Source of the DNA: Chryseobacterium vaccae
Lineage (GTDB): Bacteria; Bacteroidota; Bacteroidia; Flavobacteriales; Weeksellaceae
Direction: 5' to 3'
Length of the DNA stretch: 64,000 nucleotides
Assembly: GCF_009602705.1 (NCBI RefSeq)
Contig: NZ_VSWH01000001.1
Location: 4,761,001-4,825,000, forward strand
Positions 1-9,769 of this stretch are shown here, one piece after another. The translations under genes and the position numbers were made by a program. The first letter of the stretch is position 1. Every line of letters begins with the position of its first letter. The notes under the pieces are model-generated. The model saw only the letters and a program-made list of their open reading frames with translations. It was not told where the DNA came from and did no database searches.

Positions 1-29
1 TAATGTCAGATTTATTGTCCCCAAATTCT

Positions 30-908
30 TTAAGACTGGATATTTTCTCTGTTCCGATATTCAGAAGGAGAAACGGAAGTCTGTTTCTTGAAAAAACGGC
101 CAAAAGCTGATGCAGAATTAAACTGAAGCTGAAAAGCAATTTCAGAAATTGTGACAGCCGGATTGCCAAGCATAACATAGGCTTCTTTCAGCAGAGCTTC
201 ATCAATAACTTCATGAGGCGTTTTTCCACTGGCTTTTTTGATGATTTCGATGAGGTATTTCGGAGAAACACATAATTGATCAGCATAAAACTGTACACTT
301 CTCTGCTGCCTTATATTTTCCCTGATCAGCTTACTGAATCTAAGATAAATATCTTTCTTCCCTTCCTCTTTTTCAGCAATATCATCATGTTCTTTTTCCA
401 TAATCTCTGCTGTTTCCAGCAGCAGATTAAAAATAATGGTACGAACGATTTCTTCTGTAAACTTTCCCTGTTTTCTGGATTTTTTTTTGAGATAATCCAG
501 AAGGCTCTGAATCTGTAGAGAGTTTTTCTCTGTTGTTTTTATGAGGCTGTAGGAACCTTCGGAGAAAAGATTCATTTTCTCGATGATGAAAGGATTGGAT
601 ATATTTTTGATCAGAAAATTTTTATCAAAGAACAACAGTTTCATTTTGAAATCGCTGCTGGTTTTCAGAAACTTCACAATGGTAGAAGGAGCAGCAATCA
701 GAAAGCTGTGGGCATTTATGTGATACTTCTGGCTGTCAATTTCGAGATCTACCTTCCCTTCAGTACAGATGCATAAGGCATAATAATCTATACGGAAAGA
801 CGTTTCGGGGAAATCGGAAATAGGATTGCCTGATGAAATATAATAAGATTCACGACAGTCTATATGGTAAAATGAAAGGGTATCATGTAAATTTTCGTAG
901 GTGATCAT
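30..908 (-). CDS. AraC-family transcriptional regulator
   Basis: A 292-residue cytoplasmic DNA-binding regulator. The C-terminal ~100 residues carry the two helix-turn-helix motifs of the AraC/XylS family: the first around FYADQLCVSPKYL and the second running through TISEIAFQLQF into FGRFFKKQTSVSPSEYR. The N-terminal half reads as a cupin-like ligand or dimerisation domain. It is divergent from an MFS transporter gene across a 245-bp gap, so by the usual rule it probably controls that gene; this is inferred. The effector cannot be told from sequence. The frame is complete inside the window. Confidence 0.9.
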   Translation of the reverse strand: MITYENLHDTLSFYHIDCRESYYISSGNPISDFPETSFRIDYYALCICTEGKVDLEIDSQKYHINAHSFLIAAPSTIVKFLKTSSDFKMKLLFFDKNFLIKNISNPFIIEKMNLFSEGSYSLIKTTEKNSLQIQSLLDYLKKKSRKQGKFTEEIVRTIIFNLLLETAEIMEKEHDDIAEKEEGKKDIYLRFSKLIRENIRQQRSVQFYADQLCVSPKYLIEIIKKASGKTPHEVIDEALLKEAYVMLGNPAVTISEIAFQLQFNSASAFGRFFKKQTSVSPSEYRNRENIQS

Positions 909-1114
909 TGGTGAGTATGATTCTGTTACATTATAATGATTTTTATGAAACTTGAGAATAAAACCTCATTATTACTGCAATTTACGAAAATTATAAGTTT
1001 GTTTTAGTTGATTTTGGTAAAAACATCCGTGGCTTCTAAATATTAATAGTATATTTTTATTTCTTTCATTTATAAAAAAACTCCCTTGGAGCCATAGTTT
1101 TGAGCTAATTTGGT

Positions 1115-1122
1115 TAATTTTG
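1115..1122 (+). promoter_or_regulatory. Bacteroidota -7 promoter box for the MFS gene
   Basis: TAATTTTG fits the Bacteroidota -7 consensus TAnnTTTG exactly and lies 31 bp before the MFS start codon. I find no convincing -33 TTG at 17-23 bp spacing, so this is a single-box call. Confidence 0.4.
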
Positions 1123-1153
1123 CTTTTTTAAATTTTTCCCCACCCCATTTATC

Positions 1154-2398
1154 ATGAAATTAATAAGTGTATATACGAGTTCTTTCAAAGGGCTTTCGGA
1201 AGAGAGCTGGATGCTGGCGCTGGTTATGCTTATTAACCGTGCGGGTTCTATGGTGCTTCCTTTTTTAGGAGTCTATATGACAGCCCATTTGCATTTCACT
1301 ATTGAAAATTCCGGGATTGTTCTGAGCTTTTTCGGAATAGGATCTGTACTGGGTTCCTGGCTGGGAGGTATGATTACAGATAAGGTCGGAGAATACCGGG
1401 TACAAAGCCTGAGTCTGCTCCTCAGTGTTCCTTTATTCTGCCTGATTCCTCTTTTTAAGACAGAAGCCGGTCTTGCCGCTATTATTTTAGCTCAGAGTAT
1501 TGTCAGCGAGATGTTTCGCCCTGCCAATTCGGTAGCCATTACGAAATATGCCAAACCTGAAAATATAACCAGAGCATTTTCACTGAATAGAATGGCCGTG
1601 AATCTCGGGTTTTCGATAGGACCTGCTTTAGGCGGAATCTTATCAGCTATTTCCTATGAGTTTTTATTCTTCAGTAATGCATTGGCTGCACTGCTGGCTG
1701 GATTGTTATATATCACGTTCTTCAAAGAACGAAATAAGCAGGCTGTAAAAGAAACTAAAAAAGTAAAGGAAGCTATTGCCGTTAAAAAAGAAAACTCGCC
1801 CTACCGTGACCGTAAATTTCTGATCTACTGTTTTTTCTGTATGCTTTTTTCTATGTGTTTCTTTCAGCTGTTCAGTACATTAACTATATTTTATAAAGAT
1901 ACGGCTCATCTGAGCCAGCAGAATATCGGATATATTCTCGGATACAGTGGCTTCCTGATCGTTTTGCTTGAAATGGGATTTGTACAGATCGCAGAAAAAT
2001 ATTTTAATCTGGCTTTTACCATGCTGATCGGAACTTTTCTGTGTGGAATCTCCTATGCAATGTTGGCCTTTGATTATACGATGATCACATTGGTCGTTTC
2101 TATGACCCTTCTCTGCATCGGTGAAATATGGACCCTTCCTTTTATGTCAACGATAACTGCTATGCGCTCGGGAGAAAATAATAAAGGAGCTTATATGGGA
2201 TTAAATGGGATATCGTTCTCTTTAGCTTTTATCTTTACCCCTTATGTAGGCACCCTTATTGCCGATAAGCTGGGATTTACTGTACTTTGGATAGGAACCG
2301 GAGTTCTTGCGGCAGGCATTGCCATAGCGTTTTATTTCATCGTTCCGTGGATGCTGAAAGGAAAGAGGGAAAAAGAATTTGAAGTCCCGAAGTTGTAA
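1154..2398 (+). CDS. MFS transporter
   Basis: A 414-residue inner-membrane protein with about 12 hydrophobic segments, the usual size for a major facilitator superfamily exporter. The loop after TM2 has the motif-A signature GGMITDKVGEYRV (G-x-x-x-D-K-x-G) near residue 80. A long charged loop around residues 195-220 (rich in K and E) separates the two six-helix halves. The profile resembles the MdtH/YfmO-like drug-efflux branch, but the substrate cannot be assigned. The divergent AraC gene is the likely regulator. Confidence 0.88.
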   Translation: MKLISVYTSSFKGLSEESWMLALVMLINRAGSMVLPFLGVYMTAHLHFTIENSGIVLSFFGIGSVLGSWLGGMITDKVGEYRVQSLSLLLSVPLFCLIPLFKTEAGLAAIILAQSIVSEMFRPANSVAITKYAKPENITRAFSLNRMAVNLGFSIGPALGGILSAISYEFLFFSNALAALLAGLLYITFFKERNKQAVKETKKVKEAIAVKKENSPYRDRKFLIYCFFCMLFSMCFFQLFSTLTIFYKDTAHLSQQNIGYILGYSGFLIVLLEMGFVQIAEKYFNLAFTMLIGTFLCGISYAMLAFDYTMITLVVSMTLLCIGEIWTLPFMSTITAMRSGENNKGAYMGLNGISFSLAFIFTPYVGTLIADKLGFTVLWIGTGVLAAGIAIAFYFIVPWMLKGKREKEFEVPKL

Positions 2399-2467
2399 AG
2401 TTTCTTCCCGGGGTTAGAATATGATATTTAACTTCTGCAATCAGTTCAGCAGTGCTAAATTTCGGAG

Positions 2468-3457
2468 TTACTGAACTGCTTGGAAAAGGTTTTGCCCGTT
2501 GTCAATCACGTTTTTCACAATCATCTCTGCATGAATCCTTGAATTTTCGATAAACCATAGATGGGTGTCTTTACCACCACATACTACTCCGGCGAGATAA
2601 AGATTTTTGGTATTGGTTTCCATGGTTTCGGGATTATAGAATGGATTCAGACAGTCGCCCTGTAATTCGATTCCTGCGTTTCGCAGAAAATCAAAATCCG
2701 GAAGATAACCGGTCATGGCGAGCACGAAATCATTTTCAATCTCATGAATCTGTGCCTGTTGATCTTTAAAAATAACTGTATTTTCAGTTATCTCTATGAT
2801 TTCTGAACTAAAATGGGCTTTAATGCTTCCCTCAGCAATACGGTTTTCAATGTCAGGCTTTACCCAGTATTTTACACTGTTGGAAATTTCGGAATGACGA
2901 ATAATCATGGTAACATCAGCACCTTTACGATACGTTTCCAAAGCAGCATCTACAGCAGAATTGCTGGATCCTACAACCACAATTTTCTGTTGGGCATAAG
3001 GATAAGGTTCCGTATAATAATGCTTTACCTTAGGAAGATTTTCCCCGGGAACATTCATGAGATTTGGAATGTCATAGAATCCGGTAGCAATAACAACATT
3101 TTTTGCCCGATAGATAGCTTTTGACGTGACAATTTCAAATAAAGCATCAATTTTGGAAACTTTCAGTACCTTTTCATAAAGATGGATGTTGATTGTTCTT
3201 TGCCTGGCAATTCCCTGATAATATTCCAATGCATCCTGTCTGCCCGGCTTCGGGGCTGTTGAAATAAAAGGAATTCCATCAATTTCCAGCTTTTCTGCCG
3301 TTGAAAAGAAACGCATGTATAAAGGATAATGGTATAAAGAGTTGACAATAGTTCCTTTTTCTATCACCAGATAGCTCAGTTTATTTTTTTGAGCTTCAAG
3401 TGCACAGTTCAGTCCGATTGGCCCGCCTCCTACAATGAGAATATCTAAAATTTCCAT
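2468..3457 (-). CDS. YpdA-family putative bacillithiol disulfide reductase
   Basis: A 329-residue FAD/NAD(P)H flavoprotein. The N-terminus has the FAD-binding GGGPIGLNCALEA motif; a second Rossmann motif (VVVGSSNSAVDAALETYRKG, ~residues 164-183) binds NADPH; MTGYLPD and LYLAGVVCGGKDTHLWFIEN sit near the C-terminus. Length and motifs match YpdA (Bdr), which reduces bacillithiol disulfide in Firmicutes and is common in flavobacteria. No CxxC redox pair is visible, as expected for YpdA rather than thioredoxin reductase. It is convergent with the MFS gene and stands alone. Function is by family only. Confidence 0.85.
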   Translation of the reverse strand: MEILDILIVGGGPIGLNCALEAQKNKLSYLVIEKGTIVNSLYHYPLYMRFFSTAEKLEIDGIPFISTAPKPGRQDALEYYQGIARQRTINIHLYEKVLKVSKIDALFEIVTSKAIYRAKNVVIATGFYDIPNLMNVPGENLPKVKHYYTEPYPYAQQKIVVVGSSNSAVDAALETYRKGADVTMIIRHSEISNSVKYWVKPDIENRIAEGSIKAHFSSEIIEITENTVIFKDQQAQIHEIENDFVLAMTGYLPDFDFLRNAGIELQGDCLNPFYNPETMETNTKNLYLAGVVCGGKDTHLWFIENSRIHAEMIVKNVIDNGQNLFQAVQ

Positions 3458-3509
3458 AGAACAAAGGTACGGGTTTCATGTAAAATACAGATAAGGAGAA
3501 TAGAGGGTA

Positions 3510-3560
3510 GATGAATAGATAATAGACGGATAGATAATGGACGAATAGATGATAGATGGA
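3510..3560. repeat. Imperfect AT-rich tandem repeat
   Basis: Roughly three imperfect ~17-bp units built from GATAGATAAT and GAATAGAT words lie in the gap between the ypdA start and the next plus-strand gene. No coding or regulatory role is apparent; it looks like replication-slippage sequence. Confidence 0.5.
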
Positions 3561-3646
3561 AGCATATATTTTTTCAATATCAAGAGGAGTCTGATATCTA
3601 TTCTGGCATTGGTTTTGGTGCTTTTTCTGATTAAAATCAATTCATT

Positions 3647-4285
3647 ATGAAGAAACTGATTATTTCAATATTGGTTATTGGTGTGGCAGTGGCCTGTAAA
3701 AAGACACCTGAAAAACCAGTTCCGAACGTTATTGATTCTATGGCGGTAGCGCAGGAAAAAAATAAAGAGGCGGTAAAACATAAAACAGATACTGTGGCTT
3801 TAAAGAAAGTCAACGATGAAGTATTGCAGACTTTGAAAAATAAAGACTATAAAGCTTTTGCTTCCTATATTCATCCGGAAAAAGGAATTCGTTTTTCAAT
3901 GTATGCTATGGTTGAGCCTAAAGAAGATAAACAGTTTTCCAAAGCCGACTTTGAAAAATTTCAGCCTACAAAAACCCTATTTACCTGGGGAGCAATGGAC
4001 GGTTCCGGAGATCCGTATAAAGTAACAATCAATGACTACCTTTCTAAATGGGTGTTCTCTAAGGATTATACAGCATCTCAATATTCTGTAAACGAGTTTC
4101 AGGCTGGTGGAAATTCACTGAATAATTTAAAAGAAATCTATACTGGTGACGACTTTACCGAAAACTACATCAAAGGAACGGCGAAAAACGGAGAAATGGA
4201 CTGGAAAACGCTCCGTCTGGTATGGGAAGAATTCCAGGGTAAATATTACCTGATTGCTGTTGTTAACGATCAGTGGACGATTTAA
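3647..4285 (+). CDS. Putative lipoprotein of unknown function
   Basis: A 212-residue protein with a lipoprotein signal peptide: a hydrophobic stretch ending VAVAC with the predicted lipidated cysteine at position 17, followed by a lysine/proline-rich linker. The mature part starts with a helix (about residues 45-60) and then a compact domain ending in VNDQWTI, similar in style to small flavobacterial lipoproteins that carry NTF2- or DUF-type folds. I do not recognise a named family. It is monocistronic, between two genes of opposite strand. Confidence 0.75.
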   Translation: MKKLIISILVIGVAVACKKTPEKPVPNVIDSMAVAQEKNKEAVKHKTDTVALKKVNDEVLQTLKNKDYKAFASYIHPEKGIRFSMYAMVEPKEDKQFSKADFEKFQPTKTLFTWGAMDGSGDPYKVTINDYLSKWVFSKDYTASQYSVNEFQAGGNSLNNLKEIYTGDDFTENYIKGTAKNGEMDWKTLRLVWEEFQGKYYLIAVVNDQWTI

Positions 4286-4412
4286 TTTATAAGAGGGAAG
4301 AAGGAAGTTATGGAGGTCATTAATCATAAACTTTGCGTTAATCTTTTTTGCAGTGGCTTTCAATGTCTATAACTAAAAGCAACCCCAGCCTCCAACATTT
4401 TATCTATTTCAA

Positions 4413-5699
4413 CTATAATATTTCAGCCAGTTTTCCGGTAAGGTTTCTTCTGGAAAACTGTTCAATGTTCTGGATGTTATCAGAAAGGTTTCCCTGTTTC
4501 CAAAGTTCAAATTTTTCGAGGATAAAACTTTTAACGGCTTTAGAGTCTTGATAGCTGAAATGTTTTCCTGCCTTGGTTTCATTCAGGATTCTGGAGACGT
4601 CTGCACCTTCCGGGCCAAAAGAAATGATCTGTTTTCCGGAAGCCAGATATTCAAATATTTTCCCAGGAATAATACCCTTGGAAGATTCATCAGGAAAATT
4701 GGTAATCAGCAGTAATGAAGATTTTTGCATTTCTTCAACGGCTTTATGATGGGGCAGATAACCAAGGTTCAGAATGTGATTTTTCAGTACATCCGATTCA
4801 AGTGCCTGTAGGGCTTTATCATCCACTCTTCCTGCAAACTTCAGCGTGAAATTCTGTGCAAATTCCGGATTTTCTTTAACCAGTTCGGTCAGTGCTGTCC
4901 AAAGATTCTCAGGATTACGAAGCTGTTCTAAGACACCGATATAGCTTAAGGTGAATTTTTCACTGCGGGTTTCATTCATCTTTTTTGTACTGTCCGTTTC
5001 ATCAAATCCATTTGTGATACATACAGAATTTGCTCCTGCTTTCCGGAAGTTTTCAGCGTCCGTATAACTGGTTGCCAGGGTAATATCTGCGGTTTTAAAA
5101 ACGGCACTTTCAAGAAGTCTGTGCTTTCTGTCTGAACTTTTGGTAAGCTTCAGATGTTTGTAATAGGATATTTCTGTCCAGGGATCACGAAAATCAGCAA
5201 TCCATTTAAGACCCGGAAGCTTTTTTTTCAGTCCTAAACCAATCAGGTGCATTGAATGAGGTGGTCCGGAAGTAACCACAACATCTATTTTATTTTCTTT
5301 TAAATACTGCTCCAGAAATTTAATGGAAGGTTTTACCCAGAATACTCTCGCGTCAGGAATGAAAAAGTTTCCTCTCACCCAGATGGAAAGCCTGGATTTC
5401 CAGCTTTGGTTTTTACCGACATCGAATTGCCCCGCTTTAAATTTTTTGTTGCTTTTGTTCAGCTTTTCAGCCAATTGATAAGGTTCCCATATTTTGGTTT
5501 TTACCATTTCAATGTTTTGGGGAACATCTTTCAGCAGGCTTTCATCAACCAAAGGATAACTTGGATTTTCCGGAGTATAGATCACAGGATTCCAGCCGAA
5601 ATCCGGCAGATACTTGGCAAACTTCAGCCATCTCTGAACACCAGGACCTCCCGCAGGAGGCCAGTAATAGGTGATAATCAGTATTTTCTTTTGTCCCAT
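4413..5699 (-). CDS. Glycosyltransferase family 4-like protein
   Basis: A 428-residue GT-B type glycosyltransferase. The N-terminal acceptor domain opens with ITYYWPPAGGPGVQRWLKF, a block typical of GT4 enzymes in Bacteroidota polysaccharide or glycoprotein synthesis. The C-terminal sugar-nucleotide domain contains GKIFEYLASGKQIISFGPEG around residues 345-365, the region that holds the nucleotide-sugar-binding glutamate. It follows the YfhO gene by 33 bp on the same strand and is probably co-transcribed with it. Donor and acceptor sugars cannot be told from sequence. Confidence 0.87.
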   Translation of the reverse strand: MGQKKILIITYYWPPAGGPGVQRWLKFAKYLPDFGWNPVIYTPENPSYPLVDESLLKDVPQNIEMVKTKIWEPYQLAEKLNKSNKKFKAGQFDVGKNQSWKSRLSIWVRGNFFIPDARVFWVKPSIKFLEQYLKENKIDVVVTSGPPHSMHLIGLGLKKKLPGLKWIADFRDPWTEISYYKHLKLTKSSDRKHRLLESAVFKTADITLATSYTDAENFRKAGANSVCITNGFDETDSTKKMNETRSEKFTLSYIGVLEQLRNPENLWTALTELVKENPEFAQNFTLKFAGRVDDKALQALESDVLKNHILNLGYLPHHKAVEEMQKSSLLLITNFPDESSKGIIPGKIFEYLASGKQIISFGPEGADVSRILNETKAGKHFSYQDSKAVKSFILEKFELWKQGNLSDNIQNIEQFSRRNLTGKLAEIL

Positions 5700-5732
5700 T
5701 AATTTTGAACAATAAACCTTAAACGTTGAATA

Positions 5733-8273
5733 TTAAACTGTTTTTACAGCCGGTTCTTCCTGCTTTTTCTTTTTATTCATCCAGAAAATTCCGAACGCGC
5801 TCAATGCAATAAACAATCCGAAGCACAGCAATGAAAGCCATTTCCCTTTTTCAATCACTTCAGGTTCAAAAACCATTCTGATCTGGTGTTTTCCTGCCGG
5901 AACGTGTACTGCACGTAAAAGATAATCTGCTTTGATATAAGGAACTTCTTTTTCGTCTACAAAAACTTTCCAGCCATGAGGATAATAGATCTCAGAGAAA
6001 ACGGCCAGCTGAGGTGTTTTTGATTCAGCTTTAAACTCAAGCTCATTAGGCTGGTATTTCGTAAGGTTGATAAACGCTGTAGAGTCTGCCTGAATCTGTT
6101 TTCCGTTGAAGTACTCTTTGTCAGAAGCAGCGATAACAGCGGTTCTCTTGCTGTCGATCACTCCAATGGATTTGATTTCTTCATCAGGAGTATTGACAAA
6201 CTTCAGATCACTTACAAACCATGCGTTTCCGTTGGCTTTGGCGTTTGGCATCGCCTGAGGTTCTTCAGGACCGCCTACAACCCAATATTTGGCATTAAGA
6301 AGATTCAGGATATTCGGAACTTTTACCGAATCCATTACCTGGAAGTATTCATTGATCACATCATCATATCTTCTCAGTTTTACGGCGTGATAGCCCCCGA
6401 TGGAAGACTTGAAATAAGAGGTGTTGGTTTCACTGAATGTTCCTAAAATATTGTTGAAAATTCTGTAGTGTGTTTTATCTTTTTCAGCAATGGTCTCAAG
6501 AGTTTTGTTGACGTTGACACTGCTTAGAATTGATCCTAAATTCGGATTTTGCTGAACTTTTTCAGCCAACAGATCTGAACTTTCTGTCTGAAATGGGTTT
6601 TCAGCAAAAACTTTATCTACATAGTTCTCATCGTTCAGGTAACGTTTGTTTACCGTCCACAGATCAAATAAGCTTACTACTCCAATAATAACCAGTGCAA
6701 TATTCTGGTTAAGTTTCTGTTTCATGGCCATAAAAAGAACGCCTGCTGTGATTCCTACATAAATCAATGCTTTTAAAGCATCTGCTCTGAATAGCTTATA
6801 TCTTTCTCCGGAAAGATAATCCAGCAGGAAAGGAGGGAAGTAAGTTCTTTCACTCTCCGTAGTGAATCCTAATATAGATTTTCCGAAAACCAGAAGGATA
6901 AGAAGCACACCTAATGTTCCGCCGCTTACGTAAAGAAGGATTTTCTTTTTATATTCTTCCGTTAATTTTTCATCCGTAAAGAATCTGTAAAGTCCGATTA
7001 CAGCAATCAGAGGGAATAACAATTCTACCACCACCAATATAGAAGACGGTGCTCTGAATTTACTGTAAAAAGGAACGTAATCTATAAAGAAATCAGACAA
7101 AGGCATAAAATTGCTTCCCCATGCCAATAAAACGGTAAGAATAGAAGCTTCCAAAATCCAGTATCTGTATTTTTTCCATGCAAAGAAGAACCCTAAAAGA
7201 GCAAGAAAGCACACCACTGCACCCTGATAAGCTGGTCCTGAAGTTCCCGGCTGATCTCCCCAGTAGGTTACCCCGTTGAATCCCTTGGAGATTCTATCCA
7301 TTTCAGCCTGAGAACCTACATTTTCCTGAATAAGCTCCTGAACTCTGTTCATAATTTCTTTTCCTTCAGGTTCCTGACTTCCGCCTCCCATTAATCTTGG
7401 AATAAAAAGATTCAGAGTTTCCAGTTTTCCGTAGCTCCACATCAGGATGCTGGTTTTATCCATTCCTGATTTTCCTGAAGTATGGCTGTCGTTGGTCAAA
7501 ATCTGTTTTCCACGAACCGTTTCTTTAATATACTCAGAATTGGCCATGATTCTTTGAGAATTCATCCCAACACCAATAATGCAGGATGCAGCAATAATCC
7601 CTGATGAAATAAGGAAATGCTTCAACTGGATTTTCTTCTGGATTACCCTTACGAGTTCGGAAAGGAATAAAAATCCTAATGCGAGGAACAGATAGTAGGT
7701 CATCTGTGGGTGGTTCGCTGCAATCTGAAGCCCCATAAACAGGGTAGTGGCAATGAATCCCCAGATATATTGTTTCCTGATATAAACCAGTAAAATTCCG
7801 GCTAAAAGCGGAGCGAAATACTCAATAGTATTCACTTTACCGTTATGTCCGGCAGCTATAATAATATAAAAATAGGTGGAAAGTCCGAAAAAGGTAGCTC
7901 CGAGAAGGGCATATTTCCAGTTTCTGACAGCTACCATTCCCAGAAAGAAGAATCCTGCGAAAAGCAGGAACAGATAATTGACCGGCCTTGGAAGGAAGTT
8001 CAGATACCTGTCGATCTGTTTGATGATATCGCCTTTAAACTGGCTTCCCATCTGGTAGGTTGGCATTCCGCCAAACATGGAGTCACTCCAGTAAGTTTCT
8101 TTTCCGGTATCAGCTCTGTAGTCCAGAAGTTCTTTTGCTCCTCCTCTGTACTGCACGATATCATGCTGGAAAAGCTGTTTCCCTGAAAAAACAGGAGTGG
8201 AATATAAAAATGCTAAAACTATAAATACAACTAATGAAATTGCAATATAAATTAAGTTTTTATTTTTAGCCAT
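5733..8273 (-). CDS. YfhO-family membrane protein
   Basis: An 846-residue inner-membrane protein with about a dozen hydrophobic segments in the first two thirds and a large soluble C-terminal domain, followed by a final transmembrane helix and a lysine-rich tail. This is the arrangement of YfhO, the family that glycosylates lipoteichoic acid in Bacillus; in Bacteroidota it is thought to be a GT-C-like glycosyltransferase. The conserved early part contains FSGKQLFQHDIVQYRGG and the C-terminal domain has the SEIYYPHGWKVFVDEKE block typical of the family. It lies between a DUF4834 gene and a GT4 gene, giving a three-gene envelope-glycan operon. Confidence 0.88.
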   Translation of the reverse strand: MAKNKNLIYIAISLVVFIVLAFLYSTPVFSGKQLFQHDIVQYRGGAKELLDYRADTGKETYWSDSMFGGMPTYQMGSQFKGDIIKQIDRYLNFLPRPVNYLFLLFAGFFFLGMVAVRNWKYALLGATFFGLSTYFYIIIAAGHNGKVNTIEYFAPLLAGILLVYIRKQYIWGFIATTLFMGLQIAANHPQMTYYLFLALGFLFLSELVRVIQKKIQLKHFLISSGIIAASCIIGVGMNSQRIMANSEYIKETVRGKQILTNDSHTSGKSGMDKTSILMWSYGKLETLNLFIPRLMGGGSQEPEGKEIMNRVQELIQENVGSQAEMDRISKGFNGVTYWGDQPGTSGPAYQGAVVCFLALLGFFFAWKKYRYWILEASILTVLLAWGSNFMPLSDFFIDYVPFYSKFRAPSSILVVVELLFPLIAVIGLYRFFTDEKLTEEYKKKILLYVSGGTLGVLLILLVFGKSILGFTTESERTYFPPFLLDYLSGERYKLFRADALKALIYVGITAGVLFMAMKQKLNQNIALVIIGVVSLFDLWTVNKRYLNDENYVDKVFAENPFQTESSDLLAEKVQQNPNLGSILSSVNVNKTLETIAEKDKTHYRIFNNILGTFSETNTSYFKSSIGGYHAVKLRRYDDVINEYFQVMDSVKVPNILNLLNAKYWVVGGPEEPQAMPNAKANGNAWFVSDLKFVNTPDEEIKSIGVIDSKRTAVIAASDKEYFNGKQIQADSTAFINLTKYQPNELEFKAESKTPQLAVFSEIYYPHGWKVFVDEKEVPYIKADYLLRAVHVPAGKHQIRMVFEPEVIEKGKWLSLLCFGLFIALSAFGIFWMNKKKKQEEPAVKTV

Positions 8274-8304
8274 GCTGGTTATTATCTTTTATTTCTTGGA
8301 ATTT

Positions 8305-8535
8305 TTACCTTTTGTCATTGTTTTCTTTTACCTCTTCATAATCCACCGTTTCTGCGTCCCAATTGACGTTCTTTCTGGAATTCTTATTCGAGTTGGTGAT
8401 GTCCTGCTGCCTGTTATTATTTTCATTGTTGTTGAACCTGTAGCTGTAAAAGGTTTTAAAGAAAATCCTTTTCAGGATATTCCAGACAAAGAAAAGAATA
8501 ATTGCAATAAGTACTAACTCAAGAATGTACTTCAT
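8305..8535 (-). CDS. Small DUF4834-like membrane protein
   Basis: A 76-residue protein: one N-terminal transmembrane helix (YILELVLIAIILFFVWNIL) followed by a basic stretch and a long Asn/Lys/Glu-rich polar tail ending NWDAETVDYEEVKE. This single-helix plus acidic-tail form fits DUF4834, a Bacteroidota family of unknown function. It lies 31 bp upstream of the YfhO gene on the same strand, so it is probably the first gene of that operon. Confidence 0.7.
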   Translation of the reverse strand: MKYILELVLIAIILFFVWNILKRIFFKTFYSYRFNNNENNNRQQDITNSNKNSRKNVNWDAETVDYEEVKENNDKR

Positions 8536-8666
8536 AATAAATGTTATTTAAGGTTTTAGATTTAAGGCTCAAAGTTGTTTGATGAAAGCACTGTTTAGTA
8601 GTTGAAACAGTACTTTCAAATCTCAGACTCTTAACCCCTCAAACTTATTTACTTCAGTTATTTTAA

Positions 8667-9716
8667 TTATTTGGAAGAAGGGTTTACCATCACAGAAGAA
8701 TTGGAAACACTGGTCATCGATTGTGACTGCTTGCCGTCTGAAATGGTTTCAATCTGCGTGGTCTTTACCGTGATATTCTGATTGGTAATCCATCCTGAAC
8801 TTTGGTCAAACTTAATCGTCCCGTTCTGGGCAAGCTCGCTGCTCAGGCTGTGGGTGATTGGTCCCTGTGTTTTCTTTTCTGTTTTCTTAGGAATTCCTCC
8901 GGTTACTGAAATCTCAGCAGCTCCGTTTCCTACGCTTTTCAAAACATAGTTTGACGTTACTTTAATGCTTCCGTTTGCATCTGCATTTTCAGAAGTAGTC
9001 CACTTTCCTCCGATCTTAACTCCTTTTTTAGGAATAATCGTCAGGTTTTTTGTAAACTGGTCTTTCAGTACTTTCTCATTGAATGTTTCTTTAAGACTTG
9101 CTACCACACTTGCTTTCTGGTTGGCATCTTTAAGAAGTGTTCCCGCAGCATCAGATACCTTTTTGTAAACAGCATCAAAACCAGTGATAGAAAGTACGTT
9201 TCCTTTATCATCCATCTTCATATTCAGCTTATTTCCGGTAAGAGCTTTGTTGATATTCCAGATCATTTTAAGATCATCTTCTTTTGGAATCGGAAGCTTG
9301 GTGTCCACTACAAGGGTTTTTCCCTGAGAAGTTTGGGAACTTCTTTTGGAAACCAGGTTAAGAGTCATATCATACACATTTCCTTTCACATCATTCACGG
9401 TGAAGTTCATTTCATCAGTAGATTCGCTGGTAGCTGTGATTGATTTTCCCTGAGGGTCAGTCATCGTTTTTACATCTCTCTGGTATGTAGTAAGAGGATA
9501 TGTCTTTCCTTTTTCCAGTTTAAACGTCTGTGTGAAAACTCCTGCGGAATCTTTGATTGCCGGGTTTTCTGCCACTTTTGCTACGGAATCAGCAGGAACT
9601 TCTACCGTAACTGTTTTTCCGGTTTTAGGATCTACTTTGGTGATGGTTGCTGTTTCTTTCTTACATGAAACAAGAGCTATTGATGATATTAATGCTAGCG
9701 CTGCTATGTTTTTCAT
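8667..9716 (-). CDS. DUF6263-like lipoprotein
   Basis: A 349-residue lipoprotein: signal peptide with lipobox ALVSC (cysteine 19), then KKETATITKV. The mature part is a beta-rich domain with a central KLNMKMDDKGNVLSITGFDAV segment and a late GGKWTTSENADANGSI segment, resembling DUF6263, a Bacteroidota lipoprotein family of unknown function. It is upstream of the DUF4834/YfhO operon by 131 bp and may have its own promoter. Function is unknown. Confidence 0.72.
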   Translation of the reverse strand: MKNIAALALISSIALVSCKKETATITKVDPKTGKTVTVEVPADSVAKVAENPAIKDSAGVFTQTFKLEKGKTYPLTTYQRDVKTMTDPQGKSITATSESTDEMNFTVNDVKGNVYDMTLNLVSKRSSQTSQGKTLVVDTKLPIPKEDDLKMIWNINKALTGNKLNMKMDDKGNVLSITGFDAVYKKVSDAAGTLLKDANQKASVVASLKETFNEKVLKDQFTKNLTIIPKKGVKIGGKWTTSENADANGSIKVTSNYVLKSVGNGAAEISVTGGIPKKTEKKTQGPITHSLSSELAQNGTIKFDQSSGWITNQNITVKTTQIETISDGKQSQSMTSVSNSSVMVNPSSK

Positions 9717-9769
9717 TTGAATCTTTTTAAATTTTACTACTACTTTTATTTTTCCGGGAGAGAAACATA

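Noticed and set aside
1081..1091. A CTCC-CTT-GGAG hairpin in the AraC/MFS divergent region as a terminator
   Set aside because: The flanking genes are divergent, so no transcript needs ending there, and the stem is only 4 bp.
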